Positions 9,984 through 19,218 of a stretch of 64,000 bases of DNA are shown piece by piece (position 1 is the stretch's first letter; each line of letters starts with the position of its first letter). The notes under the pieces were generated by a model, which saw only the letters and a program-made list of their open reading frames with translations, did no database searches and was not told the DNA's origin. This DNA comes from Qipengyuania vesicularis (GTDB lineage: Bacteria > Pseudomonadota > Alphaproteobacteria > Sphingomonadales > Sphingomonadaceae): positions 613,001 to 677,000 of the forward strand of contig NZ_JAIGNJ010000001.1 in assembly GCF_019711415.1 (NCBI RefSeq), written 5' to 3'. Made by a program: the position numbers and the translations under genes.

Positions 9984-10853
9984 GGATGGACCTCCCGTTC
10001 GGATCGCCAGCATATAAAGCAAGCAATTGCGGGAGTCCTTAACGCGAACAGCAATTGCCCCATTTCGGGCACGACTGGACGCGGATCGAAGGGCCGCCGC
10101 GATGGTAACTGTGGGGGAGGGTGCCGACGAGCAAATGGGGCCGGCATCGCTGCCGACCCCACTCTCACCGATGCGTGGCCGTGTTCCTTTCACCGAAGTT
10201 CCAGGGACGCAGACTTGGCATCCGATGTTTTCCCTTCCGCTCCGTCCGAAGACTTTGCTTCCGGTTCTGTCACCGGCGCTCGCACCGGCATCCGGATCTA
10301 CCCTCCACTCGGCCCGGTGTCGGTCGCGTCGCGATCCGAAGATCGTTCGCTTACCTTGCCCAGCCGCGCTTCAACGGGCGGTTCCGCAGCCTGACCTTCC
10401 GTTTGTGGTCGGGGCCTCGAACGGTCACATCGCCTTCCGGTCCGAAGACCTTTATACGACGCCACCTTCGGCATCCGACCGGGCTGGCCCGGCTCACAAT
10501 GAGAAACCTTCGTACCTCTGTCATCGACCCGCCTTGCGTCCGGCAGAAGCCTTCGGCACGAGGGTCTCGAGATGCACGTGGACAGATCCCACTGCGTCTT
10601 TCCGGTTCCGAATTTCCGTTGTCTTTCAGGTCGTTAGACCGTCTGGACTGGAAGGTTTCTTCGCCGTTCCGATGAATTGAAGCTGCGCCTGATCGGGTGA
10701 TTCTTCAAGCTTGCAAGAGGCGAGTTATCCACTTTCCACCCAATTCGCTGTGGAGGGGGGTGGATAAGTCAACGGTTCGTCGCATAATTCGGAACGCCAT
10801 TTCCGTGGCCGCGTAATTTTCAGCCTCCGAAGCGAATTCCGCGCGACATTTTC
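9984..10853 (-). ncRNA. Candidate structured RNA region between argG and rlpA
   Basis: About 870 bases without a convincing gene. Read on the minus strand, about 10137-10700 is purine-rich and contains hairpins closed by UUCG tetraloops: CGATC-TTCG-GATCG (10332-10345), GGTC-TTCG-GACC (10439-10450) and GTC-TTCG-GAC (10244-10253). There is also a CCGGG stem near 10479-10492. A 9-bp stem with a GGGG/CCCC base at 10137-10160 could end it. UUCG with a C-G closing pair is typical only on the minus strand. Two open frames on the plus strand are explained by the pyrimidine bias. I do not recognise RNase P, tmRNA, SRP or 6S signatures. It could also be decayed sequence. Confidence 0.4.
10725..10767. 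promoter_or_regulatory. Pair of inverted DnaA-box-like sites
   Basis: TTATCCACT at 10725-10733 (plus) and TTATCCACC on the minus strand at 10759-10767 each match the DnaA box TTATCCACA at eight of nine positions. They face each other in a quasi-palindrome with TCCACC/GGAGG extensions. They lie about 90 bases after the argG stop and before the candidate RNA region. Confidence 0.5.
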
Positions 10854-12080
<1,227 letters not shown>

Positions 12081-12236
12081 GGGATGCACCTTCGCTAGCT
12101 TGGCCGCGCGGCTAGCAGCAGCGCGACGCTGTAGGCAATCAAGAAGCGCTAGGCCGGGGGAAAGTCCCTCCCTTTACTGGTTGTTGGGAGGACGCGTGCC
12201 TACATCTGTGCCGTAACCGCATGGGGGAGGGCGCAT

Positions 12237-13559
12237 ATGGGGCTGTGGAACAAGGCTAGATCGCTGGCGGACCAGGCGCCGCCCGAGCGCAACCGCTATG
12301 TCGATTTCCTGCGCGCGCTGTCGATCATGGCGGTGGTGGTGGGACACTGGCTGGTCGCCGCGCCTTATATCGGCAGCGACGGCGAGGTGGTCGGCGGGCA
12401 TCTGCTCGGCATCCTGCCGTGGACGCAGTGGCTCACCTGGGGTTTCCAGGTCATGCCGATCTTCTTTCTAGTCGGCGGTTATTCGAATGGGGTGAGCTGG
12501 GCCTCGACCCGCGCCAAGGGCGGCCACTACTCGGACTGGTTTGCGAGCCGCATCCAGCGCCTGATCAATCCCGTGTTTCCAGTGCTGCTGGTGTGGGCGG
12601 CGTTCGCATTCATCGCCACGCAAGTGGGGATGGACCGCGAGACGGTGCGCATGGCGGTGTTCCTCGCGCTGATCCCTGTGTGGTTCCTTGCAGTGTATCT
12701 GCTGGTGACTGCGCTTGCGCCGATTACGCTGAAGCTTTGGGAGAAAACGGGCGGGTGGAGCACTGCGATACTTTTGGTCGGCGCAGCGTTTGTCGACTGG
12801 CTGACATTCGAGCGCGGCGTTCCCTACGTCAACTTCCTGAATTTCTTGTTTGTTTGGCTCTTTATCCACGATTTGGGCTACTCTTGGCAACGAGGACAGC
12901 TAACCCCCGGCCGCGGCCTGTGGATGTTCGCGGTTATGGGGGCGACGCTGGTCCACATGACAGTATTCGGCCCCTATCCTACCGCCATGATCGGGGTGCC
13001 GGGAGCCGAGTTCAGCAACTCCATGCCTCCGACATTCGCCTTGCTTGCTCTGGGCATGATGCAAACAGGACTGGTGCTGGCGCTGGAGCCGTGGGGCAGG
13101 AAGCTGCTCGACAACCTCTCGGTCTGGACCGCGACGGTGCTGATGAACGGCATGATCATGACCGTCTATCTCTGGCACCTGACGGCCTACGTGCTGGTGA
13201 TGGTCGCCGCATGGCTCGCCGGAGGGATCGGCCTGCGCGTTTTTCCGGGATCAGCCGAGTGGTGGTGGAGCCGACCCTTGTGGTTCGTGCTCTGGATCGC
13301 CGCGCTGCTGCCGCTGATCGCCGTCTTCGCCCGCCACGAGCGAGGAAGCGGCCCCGCCGATCGCGAGCGCCCCGTCCCGCGCCTGCGCCTCGTAATCGGC
13401 ATGATCGCGATCTGCGTAGGGCTCGCCATGACCGCCGCCATCAGCATCGCCAGCCCCGAGGGCGTGACCGGCGTGCGCCTTTGGGTCGTGGCACTGCCCT
13501 TCGTGGGAGCCGCGCTGGTGGGTTTCGGGCCGGTCTATCGCTGGGTGAAAGAGCGATGA
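12237..13559 (+). CDS. Acyltransferase 3 family membrane protein
   Basis: 440 residues with about ten membrane helices. The N-terminal NRYVDFLRALSIMAVVVGHW with its conserved R and H fits the acyltransferase-3 family, which O-acylates envelope sugars or lipids. The start has GGGGGAGG just upstream. Its stop overlaps the next start by ATGA, so the lipoprotein gene is translationally coupled. The last 130 bases, coding for the final helix (MTAAISIASPEGVTGVRLWV...), recur downstream at 14277 and in part at 15088. The acceptor substrate cannot be told from sequence. Confidence 0.88.
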   Translation: MGLWNKARSLADQAPPERNRYVDFLRALSIMAVVVGHWLVAAPYIGSDGEVVGGHLLGILPWTQWLTWGFQVMPIFFLVGGYSNGVSWASTRAKGGHYSDWFASRIQRLINPVFPVLLVWAAFAFIATQVGMDRETVRMAVFLALIPVWFLAVYLLVTALAPITLKLWEKTGGWSTAILLVGAAFVDWLTFERGVPYVNFLNFLFVWLFIHDLGYSWQRGQLTPGRGLWMFAVMGATLVHMTVFGPYPTAMIGVPGAEFSNSMPPTFALLALGMMQTGLVLALEPWGRKLLDNLSVWTATVLMNGMIMTVYLWHLTAYVLVMVAAWLAGGIGLRVFPGSAEWWWSRPLWFVLWIAALLPLIAVFARHERGSGPADRERPVPRLRLVIGMIAICVGLAMTAAISIASPEGVTGVRLWVVALPFVGAALVGFGPVYRWVKER

Positions 13560-14266
13560 GCAGAATGCGCACTTGGGTTGGTATGGCGATAGTTGGAGCC
13601 ATGCTAGCCTCGACCGGGTGCTCATCGAACGAACATCCACCGACCTATCGTTATCGCCTGACGGTGGAAGTCGACACGCCAGAGGGCCTCAAGACCGGAT
13701 CGAGCGTGATCGAGGTCGAGCAGCGATTGGGAAGGGCGGGAGGTAGCCCCGCACATAGTGCAATCCGACGGCGGGCGCGCGGAGAAGCGGTCGCTATCGA
13801 GCTGCCGGGCGATCGCACGCTGTTCGCTCTGTTGCGCTCAGAGGACAGCGCAGATTGGGCTGCATATGTGGTGCAGGCCGTATCGCCCACAATCCGCGGT
13901 GAGCCTTGGGAGGAGCAGTTCGACAACATGCTTCAGTTGCGGGGCGAAAGGATCGTGCCCCGTTACTTCAAGCGAATGGTGCGTGGTCGCAGCTCCGGTT
14001 ACCCCCTGCTCGTGACCTTCACCGATCTAGATGAGCCGAGCAGTCTTCAATTGGTCGATCCCGACGATCTGGCCACCACGTTTGGGGAGGACACCTCGAT
14101 AAGCCGCGTAACGGTGCAGATGACGGAGGATCCCGTCACGACCGGCATCGAACAACGATTACGCTGGCTTCCCAAAGTATATGAGTTGGGTTTGGTCAAA
14201 GAAGATTTCCCGGACGGGTTCCCGGTGGGCGATTTCAAGGGTCTATTTGAGAGAGACTTTGATTGA
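13556..14266 (+). CDS. Putative lipoprotein of unknown function
   Basis: 236 residues, start ATG overlapping the acyltransferase stop. The signal peptide ends in a lipobox-like STGC at about residue 21 (AMLASTGCSS). The mature protein (TYRYRLTVEVDTPEGLKTGSSVIEV...) is a mostly beta-strand type that I have seen in sphingomonads, with no known activity. It lies between two copies of the acyltransferase 3' end, so it may have arrived as a cassette or by collapse of tandem paralogues. Longer frames extending back into the acyltransferase are shadows. Confidence 0.75.
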   Translation: MSRMRTWVGMAIVGAMLASTGCSSNEHPPTYRYRLTVEVDTPEGLKTGSSVIEVEQRLGRAGGSPAHSAIRRRARGEAVAIELPGDRTLFALLRSEDSADWAAYVVQAVSPTIRGEPWEEQFDNMLQLRGERIVPRYFKRMVRGRSSGYPLLVTFTDLDEPSSLQLVDPDDLATTFGEDTSISRVTVQMTEDPVTTGIEQRLRWLPKVYELGLVKEDFPDGFPVGDFKGLFERDFD

Positions 14267-14276
14267 AGGCCCAGCC

Positions 14277-14405
14277 ATGACCGCCGCCATCAGCATCGCC
14301 AGCCCCGATGGCGTGACCGGCGTGCGCCTATGGGTCGTGGCACTGCTGTTTGTCGGAGCCGCGCTAGTGGGCTTCGGGCCGGTCTATCGGTGGGTGCGGT
14401 CGTAG
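14277..14405 (+). pseudogene. Second copy of the acyltransferase 3' end (42-codon open frame)
   Basis: From ATG 14277 the sequence repeats the last 43 codons of the acyltransferase gene (13428 onward) with nine differences in the first 120 bases. Six of the eight changed codons are synonymous, which means this copy evolved as coding sequence before or after the duplication. The reading frame is intact to TAG and encodes one hydrophobic helix with a YRWVRS end. It may be a remnant of a second acyltransferase gene or, less likely, a functional miniprotein. Confidence 0.75.
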
Positions 14406-14499
14406 GGGGAGGAGGTGTCCGTGAAACAGTGTTCGTTCTTCACGAGATTATAAATCAGCCATCGTAGGATTGTGTCGGTCATGTTCTAGGGGCACCAAT

Positions 14500-15078
14500 T
14501 TGTTCTTCCAAAGCAATCCGATATCAGGTGGCGAAAAGTGGGCGGAGATTTGCTGGCTTAGTGACGAGCTTTGCGACTGGCTCACGGAAGTCCTTCAAGA
14601 TCTTGAGGTCGAGGGTAAAATCGGCACCGTATGGTATCGTCCACTTTGCTTGCCAAAGGAATTTTCCCATTTCGAGGAGTACTTCGGGGTTCGGGAAGGC
14701 GGTACCGTACTGACTATCTCCCCGAAGGTAGATTACGATAAATTCAGTTGCGATGACCGAGCCTCGGCCTCACGGTTGCTTCTCGCAGGACTTACGGACG
14801 GACTGCGAAAGTTCCTTGAGAGGGGTCGGTACAAGAAGCCATTGGCGGCGATGATCTCTCAAATTGAACAGGTGAGGATCGAAGACTTCGTCGCCTCCAT
14901 ACGCACAAAGAAAATGGACCGGCCCAGGCCGAAGGACAAAGATCCGCTGACAGTGGAGAAACTTGAGGCAGTTCTCGCCGACTGGCCGGATCATAGGACC
15001 AAGGCCGAACGAAAGCTGATCGAGCGACATCTGGTAAGGCTGAAAGAAGAGGAAGCTCGTACAGAAGACCAAGGTTAG
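14500..15078 (+). CDS. Hypothetical protein in variable region
   Basis: 192 residues from a TTG start chosen because AGGGG lies 7 bases upstream (14488-14492); a TTG at 14470 is possible but lacks a site. The protein is soluble and has no recognised motif. It has a GVREGGTVLTISPKVDYDKFS segment and a charged, coiled C-terminus (TKAERKLIERHLVRLKEEEA). GC is clearly lower than in core genes. It is flanked by the second and third copies of the acyltransferase 3' end, so horizontal arrival is likely. Confidence 0.55.
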   Translation: MFFQSNPISGGEKWAEICWLSDELCDWLTEVLQDLEVEGKIGTVWYRPLCLPKEFSHFEEYFGVREGGTVLTISPKVDYDKFSCDDRASASRLLLAGLTDGLRKFLERGRYKKPLAAMISQIEQVRIEDFVASIRTKKMDRPRPKDKDPLTVEKLEAVLADWPDHRTKAERKLIERHLVRLKEEEARTEDQG

Positions 15079-15391
15079 CGAGTGATGGTGCCATCAGCAT
15101 CGCCAGTGCCGACGGCGTGACCGGCTGCGCCCACGGGTCTTAGCGGTGCCCCATCTAGGGCATTACTGCCAGACGGTGCGCCACTTTCCCGAAGAAGAGA
15201 AAGAGATTTCCTACCCCAACCGGAGCATGCAAGTTGCCGGCTAGCTCTTTCCTAGTGTCCAACCCCTCATTGTACGAGGCTGCGCGGATCAATCCGCGCC
15301 CCGAAGGAATCTTCTCTAAGACCGTGTTCCATGTGTTCCATCCTGTCGGGATCCGCGGGTACAAACCCATCTCGGGACCCGCACCCCGCTG
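15079..15391. repeat. Spacer with third partial acyltransferase 3'-end copy and dispersed repeat copy 2
   Basis: 15088-15130 matches about 43 bases of the acyltransferase 3' end (GCCATCAGCATCGCCAG...GGCGTGACCGGC), now with a one-base deletion and no open frame. 15320-15346 is a second copy of the GACCGTGTTCCATCC repeat. No gene is seen here. Confidence 0.7.
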
Positions 15392-16012
15392 TCATTCCAT
15401 TAAGCTCGGGCCAGCACCACCTGAGGAACGCGTCTGACGGCTCAATTTGGGTGCATTCTCACCGTAGAATCGCGAGTTGTCCGCCGGGAAGAAGTGGCTG
15501 TCGTTGTCGCCGTGATCGAACCAGCGAATGATCTCGACGGCCTCCTTCTCGAGGTTTTTGATGGAAGATTCGACTGCCATATCGCCACGCTTGGACGGAT
15601 TCAGCCTGAAGTAACCGATCCAGTGCGCGTCGGGGCACCAGGCTGGATCGAAATCGCTTTGCTGGACCGGCTCCTGGTTTTCCCAGAATCTGTGTCCTCC
15701 CGGAGGAGCATTGCCGATCGTGATATGGAACTCGGGGCTCCCGTACTTTTCGAACTGGAAGGTCAGAAGTTGCGACCAGTCTCCGTACGGCCTTTCCAGC
15801 AGACCGAAGGGATACATCGCTCGATGACTGTAGTTCTTGCTGTCCGATCGGGAGAACCCGGCTTTCTCGAAGATGGGAATCATCTCTGATCGGATTGCCT
15901 CGACAAGTCGCGACCTCAGATCCTTCCGTCGCGCGTTGTTAAAGCAGAAATAGAGCTTGTTGAGGGTTCCTGCCAAAGTGTCAGTTACCGGCGGACCGAT
16001 CCGCTCCCTCAC
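15392..16012 (-). CDS. DUF4304-like protein coupled to cfa
   Basis: 206 residues if it starts at the GTG whose bases overlap the cfa stop (GTGA, 16012-16009), which implies translational coupling. Residues about 30-130 (LVEAIRSEMIPIFEKAGFSRS, then SQLLTFQFEKYGSPEFHITIG) resemble DUF4304-type proteins of unknown function, found in many accessory loci. The tail contains RWFDHGDNDSHFFPADNSRF. GC is lower than in cfa, and its 3' end runs into the repeat-rich spacer, so it probably belongs to the variable region and took over cfa transcription. Confidence 0.6.
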   Translation of the reverse strand: MRERIGPPVTDTLAGTLNKLYFCFNNARRKDLRSRLVEAIRSEMIPIFEKAGFSRSDSKNYSHRAMYPFGLLERPYGDWSQLLTFQFEKYGSPEFHITIGNAPPGGHRFWENQEPVQQSDFDPAWCPDAHWIGYFRLNPSKRGDMAVESSIKNLEKEAVEIIRWFDHGDNDSHFFPADNSRFYGENAPKLSRQTRSSGGAGPSLME

Positions 16013-17298
16013 TCCGCCGCTTCCCGCTGGGCAAAGCGCCACTCGGGCACCTTGTCGGCGTCGGCGGCGCGCAGGCGGGCGCTCTCTTCCATGATCCACT
16101 CGCGGGTCATCGGGATGGCATTGCGGTCCTTCACGTAGATCAGCTGCCAGTTGACCATGTCGCCATGTCGGAAGCTCTGTTCGGCGCCAGCGAGGTAGTA
16201 GAGCCACATGCGGTAGAATGTCTCGTCGTACATATCGACGATCTCGGCGCGGTGCTGGACCGTGCGGTTGTACCATTCCTCCAGCGTGTGGCTGTAGTGG
16301 AAGCGCATCGCCTCCACGTCCATCACCTGCCAGCCGTATTGCTCGGACTGGCTGACCAGTTCGGAGAGCGCCGGGATGTAGCCGCCGGGGAAGATGTAGG
16401 TGCGCGTCCAGGCGTCGGTAAAGCCGGGAGGGCCGGCGCGCCCGCAGCAATGGCTCATCATCACGCCGTCGGGTTTGAGCAGGCGGGCGGTGTGCTCGTA
16501 GAACTGCGGGTAATGCGGCGTGCCCACGTGTTCGAGCAGGCCGACCGAGCTGATGCGGTCGAACTGACCGGTGACGTCGCGGTAATCGGTGAGGCTGAAC
16601 TTGACCCTGTCCGCCACGCCCGCTTCCTCCGCGCGCTCCTTGCAGAAGGCGATCTGGTCGGGGGCGAGGGCGACGCCGTGGACCTCCACGTCGTAATGGC
16701 GGGCAAGGTAGAGCGCGAAGCCACCCCAGCCGCAGCCGATATCGAGGATGCGCTGACCGGGCTTGATGTGCATTTTGGCGGCAAGGTGCGCCTTCTTGTC
16801 GAGCTGCGCCTTCTCGAGCGAGGTCGTTTCCGGGTCCTCGCGGTAATAGGCCATGGTGTACTGGCGGTCCTCGTCGAGGAAACGCTCGTAGAGTTCGCGC
16901 GTGAGGTTGTAGGTATGCTCGGCGTTCTTCTTCGCCTTGCCGCGCAAATTGATGCTGTCGGCCTTGGCGATGAGTTTCTGGGCGGCGGTGCGCAGCTTGC
17001 CCTTGGGTTTCAGCGCCTTGTCGCCCGGCTTGCCTGCCTGCTCGGTGACGAAGAGGATGAGGTCGCGGATATCGTGGGGCTCTTCCACCCTGAGCCAGCC
17101 CCACATGAACGCCTCGCCCGCGCCCATTTGCGGATAGCGGGCGATGTGGTTGGCGGCCTTCTTGTGGGTCAGCGTGATGTGGATCGGCGGGTGGGCGGCG
17201 TCGCCCGTGCCGTAGTCATAGGTCTTGCCGTCATGATCGGTGACGGTGAGGCGTCCATGCTTCACCGCAGCCTTCAGGAACTTGTCGAGCAACCACAT
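16009..17298 (-). CDS. cfa: Cyclopropane-fatty-acyl-phospholipid synthase family methyltransferase
   Basis: 429 residues. It transfers a methylene from S-adenosylmethionine to unsaturated membrane phospholipid chains. The SAM site is RILDIGCGWGGFALYLAR around residue 180; downstream are GLLEHVG and the family region FTDAWTRTYIFPGGYIP. The N-terminal lipid-binding domain is present. ATG 17298 is chosen for the GGGGAG ten bases upstream; a longer frame start at 17394 is unsupported. A close paralogue with another alkyl-group specificity cannot be excluded. Confidence 0.93.
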   Translation of the reverse strand: MWLLDKFLKAAVKHGRLTVTDHDGKTYDYGTGDAAHPPIHITLTHKKAANHIARYPQMGAGEAFMWGWLRVEEPHDIRDLILFVTEQAGKPGDKALKPKGKLRTAAQKLIAKADSINLRGKAKKNAEHTYNLTRELYERFLDEDRQYTMAYYREDPETTSLEKAQLDKKAHLAAKMHIKPGQRILDIGCGWGGFALYLARHYDVEVHGVALAPDQIAFCKERAEEAGVADRVKFSLTDYRDVTGQFDRISSVGLLEHVGTPHYPQFYEHTARLLKPDGVMMSHCCGRAGPPGFTDAWTRTYIFPGGYIPALSELVSQSEQYGWQVMDVEAMRFHYSHTLEEWYNRTVQHRAEIVDMYDETFYRMWLYYLAGAEQSFRHGDMVNWQLIYVKDRNAIPMTREWIMEESARLRAADADKVPEWRFAQREAAE

Positions 17299-17375
17299 AC
17301 ACTTGTTCTCCCCCGTGGAAGGCCGGAGAATGGCATGCGTTGGCGGCGAGTCAATCGAGTGGTAGGATTGCCCAC

Positions 17376-17813
17376 ATGGCAGAGGCGAAAACACAGATCA
17401 CCAAGGTCGACCCGAAGGACTTCATCGCCGGGGTCGAGCCGGAGAAGAAGCGCGAGGAAGCGAAGGTGCTAGACGCGCTGTTCCGCAAGGTGACGGGCGA
17501 AAACCCGCAGATGTGGGGGGCCAGCATTATAGGTTATGGCGAATACCGCACGACCTATGAAAGCGGGCGCGACGTCCACTGGATGCGGAGCGGTTTCAGC
17601 CCCCGAAAAGCCAAGCACTCGCTCTACCTGATGGGTGGCTATTGCGATGAAGTGGCGGGCAAGCGGCGCGATGCCCTGTTGGAGAAGCTGGGGAAGTACA
17701 AGACCGGCAAGAGCTGTCTCTACATCAACAAGCTCGACGATGTGGACATGGATGTGTTGGCGGAACTGCTCCGCAACGACTGGGAAGCGATGGCGCGCAA
17801 GTATCCGGAATAG
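17376..17813 (+). CDS. DUF1801 domain protein
   Basis: 145 residues, start at ATG 17376 (MAEAKTQITKVDPKDF). The segment MWGASIIGYGEYRTTYESGRDVHW and GFSPRKAKHSLYL are typical of the DUF1801 (YdhG-like) family, a small alpha/beta fold with no proven biochemical role. It is divergent from cfa with only 77 bases between the starts, so the promoters probably overlap. Confidence 0.85.
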   Translation: MAEAKTQITKVDPKDFIAGVEPEKKREEAKVLDALFRKVTGENPQMWGASIIGYGEYRTTYESGRDVHWMRSGFSPRKAKHSLYLMGGYCDEVAGKRRDALLEKLGKYKTGKSCLYINKLDDVDMDVLAELLRNDWEAMARKYPE

Positions 17814-17816
17814 CGC

Positions 17817-18557
17817 CTAAATACCCGCATACCACTGGTATCCGGCACGGTCCTCCCAATAGCCGCCTTGCCCGCCGCCGATGTCCTCGAGGCTGGCCAC
17901 CGCTTCGATGGCGGTGAGGTATTTGGGATGTTTGTAACCCAGCTGCCGCTCGACCCGCATGCGCAAGGGCGCGCCGTTCTTGATTGGCAGGGGTTCGCCA
18001 TTGAGAAGGTGGGCGACGATCGTCTGAGGGTGATAGGCGTCGATGAGGTCGATACTTTCGTAATAATCCTGCCCGTTCAGATTGTCGGCGCAGCGGAAAA
18101 CGATGAACTTTGCCTCCGGCTTCAATTCAGCCGCATCAAGAAGAAGCGATAGTTGCGGTCCGGTCCACTCGCCGATCGCGCTCCATCCCTCCACGCAATC
18201 GTGACGCGTGACCTGCGTGCGTTGGGGGAGCTTGCGGATGTTGTCGAGGCTGAGGCTCATCGGGTTCTCGACCAGCCCCCGCACTTCGAGCCGCCAGTTG
18301 GCGAAGCTTTCCGCCGCCTGCTGCTGGTAATCGCCGTTCTGGGGATCGATCGAGCCATTGCCGCGGAAATAGGGAGAGATTGCGCTGCGCGGATATTCGG
18401 GCGCAAGTGCCTCGCGATCGGTAAGCAACCGGTGCGCGCCCTGGTGCCATTTCTCCGCGGCGCCCAGCAATTTCGAGCCGGCATTGCTCTCCGCGACCTT
18501 GTTGCAGCCCGCTACGAAGGCCGCACTCGCAACTGCGAGGAAACCCCTACGCTTCAT
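17817..18557 (-). CDS. Sulfite-oxidase-type molybdopterin-dependent oxidoreductase
   Basis: 246 residues. The N-terminus MKRRGFLAVASAAFVAGC has a twin-arginine-like pair and a lipobox, so export with cofactor and lipid anchoring are likely. The core shows the molybdenum ligand Cys in VTRHDCVEGWSAIGEW and the ending LGYKHPKYLTAIEAV seen in the MsrP/YedY group. The gene overlaps the cytochrome b gene upstream by 11 bases, so the pair probably forms a membrane-linked reductase. The substrate (a sulfoxide, such as oxidised methionine, or another) is not shown by sequence. Confidence 0.88.
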   Translation of the reverse strand: MKRRGFLAVASAAFVAGCNKVAESNAGSKLLGAAEKWHQGAHRLLTDREALAPEYPRSAISPYFRGNGSIDPQNGDYQQQAAESFANWRLEVRGLVENPMSLSLDNIRKLPQRTQVTRHDCVEGWSAIGEWTGPQLSLLLDAAELKPEAKFIVFRCADNLNGQDYYESIDLIDAYHPQTIVAHLLNGEPLPIKNGAPLRMRVERQLGYKHPKYLTAIEAVASLEDIGGGQGGYWEDRAGYQWYAGI

Positions 18558-19218
18558 CGCTCTTGCCTCCCGTGATCATGTCGCGGATTTGCCCGATCGG
18601 CCCGGCCAGAAGCACCAGCACGACGTGCACCACGAAGAAGCCAAAGATCGCAAAAGCGAAGATGAAGTGCAGGCTGCGCGCAGATTGCCGTCCGCCGAGC
18701 AGGTCGAGCAGCCATCCGAATGTCGGCTCCATCCCGGGGCTGATTGCAATGCCGGAGAAGATCATCATCGGCAGGATAACGCCCAGCACCAGTCCATAGG
18801 CCAGCTTCTGGAGGAAATTGAACTTGCCGCCCTCGTGATCGAAGTTGAGTTTCAGATGCTCCACAATGTCGTGCCAGATCGCCTTGGGTTGCCATTCCTT
18901 CCGAGTGGTCACGAGATCGCGCTGGAAATGCCTGTTCACGAGCATCGCCACCCACATGAAGAGCAGCAGGAGGGCAAAGGGCCAGGCCATCAGGATATGC
19001 CAGTCTCGCGCTACGGCGAGGCTGTAGTAGCCCGGGATCGTCATCCAGTCGGGGAAGCGTGGCACGACAAGCCATGCTTGTTCAGGTGCGAAGCCCCAGT
19101 CGCCCCAGTATAGGCGCCGGTGCGCGTTCGAAATTGTCAGGCCGGACATGAAGAGGACGACCACGCAGACGAGGTTCAGCCAGTGCCAGATCCTCGTGCT
19201 CAGTGCGTGGCGCTTCAT
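18547..19218 (-). CDS. Cytochrome b561-type membrane subunit
   Basis: 223 residues with four or five membrane helices. Haem-ligand histidines are suggested by STRIWHWLNL at residues 8-15, RDWHILMAW in mid-protein and SARSLHFIFAF near the end. It would carry electrons from quinol to the periplasmic molybdopterin protein encoded just downstream. Start ATG at 19218 overlaps the SDR stop (ATGA). Confidence 0.88.
   Translation of the reverse strand: MKRHALSTRIWHWLNLVCVVVLFMSGLTISNAHRRLYWGDWGFAPEQAWLVVPRFPDWMTIPGYYSLAVARDWHILMAWPFALLLLFMWVAMLVNRHFQRDLVTTRKEWQPKAIWHDIVEHLKLNFDHEGGKFNFLQKLAYGLVLGVILPMMIFSGIAISPGMEPTFGWLLDLLGGRQSARSLHFIFAFAIFGFFVVHVVLVLLAGPIGQIRDMITGGKSDEA

Noticed and set aside
10027-10680. 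217-codon plus-strand frame in the argG-rlpA gap
   Set aside because: Two different plus-strand frames are open over the same stretch because the strand is pyrimidine-rich; neither has a ribosome site, domain or signal peptide.
12419-14266. 615-codon frame joining acyltransferase and lipoprotein regions
   Set aside because: The first 380 codons are an out-of-frame reading of the acyltransferase; only the part from ATG 13556, with its lipobox, is a real gene.
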